DNA of 53,618 bases from Rhodospirillaceae bacterium (lineage in GTDB: Bacteria; Pseudomonadota; Alphaproteobacteria; Rhodospirillales; Rhodospirillaceae). Position 1 is the first letter of the stretch, and each line of letters starts with the position of its first letter. Below are positions 50,608 through 53,618 of the stretch, piece by piece. Below the pieces are notes generated by a model. It saw only the letters and a program-made list of their open reading frames with translations, did no database searches and had not been told where the DNA came from. The position numbers and the translations under genes are program-made. Location of the stretch: positions 1 through 53,618 of the forward strand of contig JAIBCD010000018.1 of the NCBI GenBank assembly GCA_019694335.1. The letters are read 5' to 3'.

Positions 50608-51910
50608 GCACCCTGTTGAGGGCCGCGTCCAGGGCCAGCTCCTCCTTGGCCCCGCCGGTGCGGCGCTTGAACTCCACCACGCCCTTGGCGACGCCCTTGG
50701 GGCCGATGACGATCTGGCTGGGAATGCCGATCAGGTCCATGTCGGCGAATTTCACGCCCGGCCGCTCGTCGCGGTCGTCGTAGAGCACGTCGATCTTGGC
50801 CTTCTGCAGCTTGGCGTAGAGGTCGTTGCAGGCGGTGTCGCAGCCGGCGTCGCCCGGTTTCAGGTTGATGATGCCGACCTTGAACGGCGCCACGCTGTCC
50901 GGCCAGATGATGCCGTTCTCGTCGTGGCTGGCCTCGATGATCGCCCCGACCAGGCGCGACACGCCAATGCCGTAGGAACCCATCATTACCGGCACCTGAT
51001 TGCCGTCGGGGCCAACCACGCTGGCCTTCATGGGGTCGGAATACTTTTTGCCGAAATGGAAGATGTGCCCCACCTCGATGCCGCGGGCGCTTACCAGGTC
51101 GGCGCCGAGCTTCTCGCCCACCGCTGGATCGTGCTTCTCGTCGGTGGCGGCGTAGTAGCTGGTCCAGTCGTCGATGATGTGCTGCAGGTCGGCATCGTAG
51201 ATCACATTGTCGGGTGCCGGTTTTTCCAGGAGCGCTTTATGGCAGAACACCGCGCTCTCGCCGGTGTCGGCCAGAACGATGAATTCATGGCTGAGGTCGC
51301 CGCCGATGGGGCCGGAGTCCGCCTTCATGGGGATCGCCTTGAGGCCCATGCGCGCGAAGGTGCGCAGATAGGCCACGAACATCTGGTTATAGGCGTGCTT
51401 GGAGCGGGCATAGTCGATGTCGAAGGAGTAAGCGTCCTTCATCAGGAACTCGCGCCCGCGCATGACGCCGAAACGCGGCCGCACCTCGTCGCGGAATTTC
51501 CAGTGGATCTGGTAAAGGTTCTTGGGCAGGTCGCGATAGCTTTTGATGTTGTTGCGGAAAATGTCGGTCACCACCTCCTCGTGGGTGGGGCCGTAGAGCA
51601 TATCGCGCTCGTGCCGGTCCTTGATGCGCAGCATCTCGGGGCCGTAGTCGTCGTAGCGGCCGCTTTCCTTCCACAGGTCGCCGGACTGGATGGTCGGCAT
51701 GATGATTTCCTGGGCGCCGGCCGCGTTCTGCTCCTCGCGCACGATGCGCGCGATGTTGTTCAGAACCATGGTTCCCAGCGGCAGCCAGTTGTAGATGCCG
51801 GCGGCGTGCTGGCGGACCATGCCGGCGCGCAGCATCAGGCGGTGGGAGACGATTTGGGCCTCGCTGGGGTTCTCCTTCAGCGTGGGCAGGAAAAGGCGCG
51901 ACGAACGCAT
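50600..51910 (-). CDS. proS: Prolyl-tRNA synthetase (short bacterial type)
   Basis: Charges tRNA-Pro. I start at ATG 51910 (AAGGA upstream, [15 protein letters not shown]), giving 436 residues. This is the alphaproteobacterial short form lacking the roughly 180-residue editing insertion of E. coli ProRS. Class II motifs: motif 1 in [21 protein letters not shown], motif 2 in [31 protein letters not shown], motif 3 in [16 protein letters not shown], and the anticodon domain [12 protein letters not shown]. Followed directly by lolC-lolD, a common alphaproteobacterial order. Confidence 0.97.
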   Translation of the reverse strand: MRSSRLFLPTLKENPSEAQIVSHRLMLRAGMVRQHAAGIYNWLPLGTMVLNNIARIVREEQNAAGAQEIIMPTIQSGDLWKESGRYDDYGPEMLRIKDRHERDMLYGPTHEEVVTDIFRNNIKSYRDLPKNLYQIHWKFRDEVRPRFGVMRGREFLMKDAYSFDIDYARSKHAYNQMFVAYLRTFARMGLKAIPMKADSGPIGGDLSHEFIVLADTGESAVFCHKALLEKPAPDNVIYDADLQHIIDDWTSYYAATDEKHDPAVGEKLGADLVSARGIEVGHIFHFGKKYSDPMKASVVGPDGNQVPVMMGSYGIGVSRLVGAIIEASHDENGIIWPDSVAPFKVGIINLKPGDAGCDTACNDLYAKLQKAKIDVLYDDRDERPGVKFADMDLIGIPSQIVIGPKGVAKGVVEFKRRTGGAKEELALDAALNRVLA

Positions 51911-52066
51911 AAGAAGTCCTTGGAAAAGCTGGATTTCAGTTGCCGGAACATAAGCGAACGGCCGCCCCGAAGCAACTGAACGCACAAGACGGGGATCGGG
52001 GTTCCCCGCCCTTTTGGCGGAATTCAATGACCTGGGCGTGTGATCTGGCCGCCCAGGCTCCGTGCG
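51911..52066 (-). other. Gap between the GSCFA gene and proS
   Basis: 156 bases. Contains the predicted proS promoter and, downstream of the GSCFA stop codon, a perfect 8-bp stem CCTGGGCG / CGCCCAGG (about 52033-52059) without a U-run. No coding signal. Confidence 0.5.
51947..51975 (-). promoter_or_regulatory. Predicted proS-lolC-lolD promoter
   Basis: On the minus strand TTGCTT (51975-51970) and TATGTT (51952-51947) are 17 bases apart, about 35 bases before the proS ATG. Confidence 0.5.
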
Positions 52067-53095
52067 TTACGTGAAGGTATGCTCGACGAATTTCTTCACC
52101 ACCGCCTCGATCACCCAGTCCTTCACATGGCTTGAGTCGGTCCGCATCTTGCCGTCCGGGCCGGCGCTGAACTGGGTGAAGGTCGAGGTTTCGATATGGG
52201 CGCCAAACCACCGCACGATCTCGAACGACGGCCAGTAATACAGGCCGGGAAGGTTCCGGCGCATGACTGAGTCGACGGCGGTCCGCAAGGTGGACTTCGA
52301 GATGCAATCCGAGATGACCGCCGCGTCGTTGCGAAACGTTGCGCTCAGGGTCACCGGGGACACGGTAAAGATGATCGGAACATCAGGGCGGTGCTGCCGG
52401 ATGAGGTGGTACAGCTCCAGGAGGTTGTCGCGGTTCTCCTCGAAACTGCTGTTCTCGAATTTATGGCGTCCCGCCTGGAACACCACCTGAGGGATGCCGC
52501 GCCAGAACACGCCGCCGGTTTCGCTGTCGCGCCAGATTTCGGTCATCCCAAAGGTGAAAATGAACCCGTGCGCGCTCATCATCTCCGAATAGATGGCAAC
52601 CTGATCCTGCAGGGAGTCCTCGAAGTAGTGCCGGATTTTTCCTTCTGGGGTCTTGATGAACCACTGGCCCATGCTGGGGTCATCGCCGGTCAGCGCCCAC
52701 CGCACATAGCTGAGGATCGCGAAGGTGTTGTTCAGTCCTTCGGACACGTGAATTGTGCCGGTGCTGCGCCGGAGCGCGGCCATGTACTTGCGGATGTTGT
52801 CCGCGAAGCACGATCCGAAGGTGAGTAGGATGGATTTGCTGTTGAACAGCTTGGGGATCGGCGCCATGTCGGCGAGCAGATTCCGCTCCACCAAGGCCGA
52901 AAAATTCTCCGCCATGTCGCCAAAGCTCAGAGGGTAGAATTTAACTCCCGCCTCCCGGTACCAGCGGTCCTTGGGTGTGGTTTCGCGTTCCGATGTCCAT
53001 GGAATCCCGATGTTGTCCTGGGACAATGCATTGTTCATGTCCTCGTACAGCTTGAGGCTGGGAAGCCGGGGGCCTTGGCCGGGGCTGTCGGTCAT
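52067..53095 (-). CDS. GSCFA-family protein (SGNH-hydrolase-like), copy 1
   Basis: 342 residues; AGGA precedes the ATG at 53095. The family motif GSCFA is at residues 94-98 (LTFGSCFADNIRKYM), the block I Ser in SGNH terms. The C-terminal D-S-S-H (residues 320-323, TDSSHVKDWV) matches the block V Asp-x-x-His, so a hydrolase triad is plausible. Between them are FTFGMTEIWRDSETGG, PVTLSATF and GLYYWPSFEIV. There is no signal peptide. GSCFA proteins (PF08885) are uncharacterised, often near polysaccharide genes. A close paralogue lies 48 bases upstream. Confidence 0.88.
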   Translation of the reverse strand: MTDSPGQGPRLPSLKLYEDMNNALSQDNIGIPWTSERETTPKDRWYREAGVKFYPLSFGDMAENFSALVERNLLADMAPIPKLFNSKSILLTFGSCFADNIRKYMAALRRSTGTIHVSEGLNNTFAILSYVRWALTGDDPSMGQWFIKTPEGKIRHYFEDSLQDQVAIYSEMMSAHGFIFTFGMTEIWRDSETGGVFWRGIPQVVFQAGRHKFENSSFEENRDNLLELYHLIRQHRPDVPIIFTVSPVTLSATFRNDAAVISDCISKSTLRTAVDSVMRRNLPGLYYWPSFEIVRWFGAHIETSTFTQFSAGPDGKMRTDSSHVKDWVIEAVVKKFVEHTFT

Positions 53096-53143
53096 GTCCG
53101 CATTCCTAAAATGGATCGTGCTGCGCGGGCCGGTCCAACCAGC

Positions 53144-53618
53144 TCAGGCAAACGCATGCTCGATGAACTTCCGCACCGCCACTTCCACAACGGCTTCATC
53201 GACGTGACTGGAATCCGTGATTATCTTGCCGTCGGGCGCCGCGCTAAACTGCGTAAAGGTCGGCCGCGGCAGATGGGCGCCGAACCACCGCACGATTTCG
53301 AACGACGGCCAATAGTACAGCCCCGGAAGGTTTTGACGCATCACGGCGTCGACCGCGGCCCGCAGGATCGATTTTGAAATGCAGTCGGAGACCATGGCCG
53401 CGTCGCCCCGGAAGGTCGCGCCGAGCGTGACCGGTGACACGGTAAAAACGATTGGCACGTCCGGGCGATGCTGGCGGATGAGGTGATACAATTCGAGCAG
53501 GTTGTCGCGATTCTGCTCGAAGGTGCTGTTCTCGAACTTGTGCTGGTTCGCGTCGAAGACTTCCTTGGGAACGCCGCGCCAGAATACGCCGCCGGTCTGG
53601 CTGTCGCGCCAGATTTCG
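53144..53618 (-). CDS. GSCFA-family protein, copy 2 (5' end outside window)
   Basis: The frame is open from the right edge to a stop at 53144-53146, so only the last 157 residues are present, starting EIWRDSQTGGVFW. They align without gaps to the C-terminal half of copy 1 at about three quarters to four fifths identity by eye. Block V (TDSSHVDEAVVEV) is kept, so both copies may be active. The catalytic GSCFA motif and N terminus are outside the window. Identical orientation and close spacing point to a tandem gene duplication. Confidence 0.85.
   Translation of the reverse strand, partial: EIWRDSQTGGVFWRGVPKEVFDANQHKFENSTFEQNRDNLLELYHLIRQHRPDVPIVFTVSPVTLGATFRGDAAMVSDCISKSILRAAVDAVMRQNLPGLYYWPSFEIVRWFGAHLPRPTFTQFSAAPDGKIITDSSHVDEAVVEVAVRKFIEHAFA

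Overview
The window is a 53.6 kb piece of a GC-rich alphaproteobacterial chromosome, almost entirely core housekeeping genes. The lineage call rests on gene order (moaC-moeA-lexA-comEC-gltX-gltA, and rpsB-tsf-pyrH-frr-uppS-cdsA-dxr-rseP-bamA-skp-lpxD-fabZ-lpxA-lpxI-lpxB), on LpxI rather than LpxH, on a short bacterial-type ProRS, and on a GAAC-N7-GAAC SOS box (the reverse complement of GTTC-N7-GTTC) over the lexA promoter. I cannot fix the genus. No rRNA, tRNA, CRISPR array, prophage or complete insertion sequence is visible.

Layout. 1-800: the 3' end of a TonB-dependent receptor, then a convergent intergenic region with a REP-like palindrome and an 84-bp tandem repeat built from the 3' end of eno. 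797-7715 (minus): tpiA, secG, pyrG, a Sel1-repeat protein, kdsA, a PEP-mutase-family enzyme and eno. 7944-12365 (plus): ppiD-like chaperone, trpE and an exported protein with a duplicated PepSY-like domain. 12415-13431 (minus): divergent polysaccharide deacetylase. 13590-19413 (plus): trpG-trpD-trpC-moaC-moeA as overlapping genes, SOS-controlled lexA, a SnoaL-like protein and a small unknown protein. 19421-23541 (minus): a Cys/Pro-rich secreted peptide, an M19 dipeptidase, a small membrane protein and ComEC. 23668-26857 (plus): gltX, gltA and an orphan flagellar-rod-like protein. 26923-41894 (minus): a long cluster that starts at rpsB and runs through translation, isoprenoid/phospholipid, outer-membrane assembly and lipid A genes to lpxB. 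42203-42622 (plus): YkvA/DUF1232 protein. 42742-46224 (minus): dnaE. 46411-47277 (plus): an exported dienelactone hydrolase. 47434-53618 (minus): Dps, a nitrobindin-like protein, lolD, lolC/E, proS and two tandem GSCFA-family genes, the second cut by the window edge.

How the genes work together. KdsA and the lpx genes make KDO and lipid A; BamA, Skp, PpiD and the Lol ABC transporter build and populate the outer membrane; CdsA, UppS, Dxr and FabZ supply lipid and isoprenoid precursors; Eno, TpiA and GltA belong to central carbon metabolism; trpE and trpGDC make tryptophan.

The most interesting signals are not in the proteins. They are the stop-terminated, in-frame amplification of the eno 3' end (461-830); a possible pseudoknot in the rpsB leader that abuts its Shine-Dalgarno sequence (41906-42000); a perfect 26-bp inverted repeat between the DUF1232 gene and dnaE (42640-42729); the tandem GSCFA paralogues; and the stand-alone FlgC-like protein downstream of gltA.
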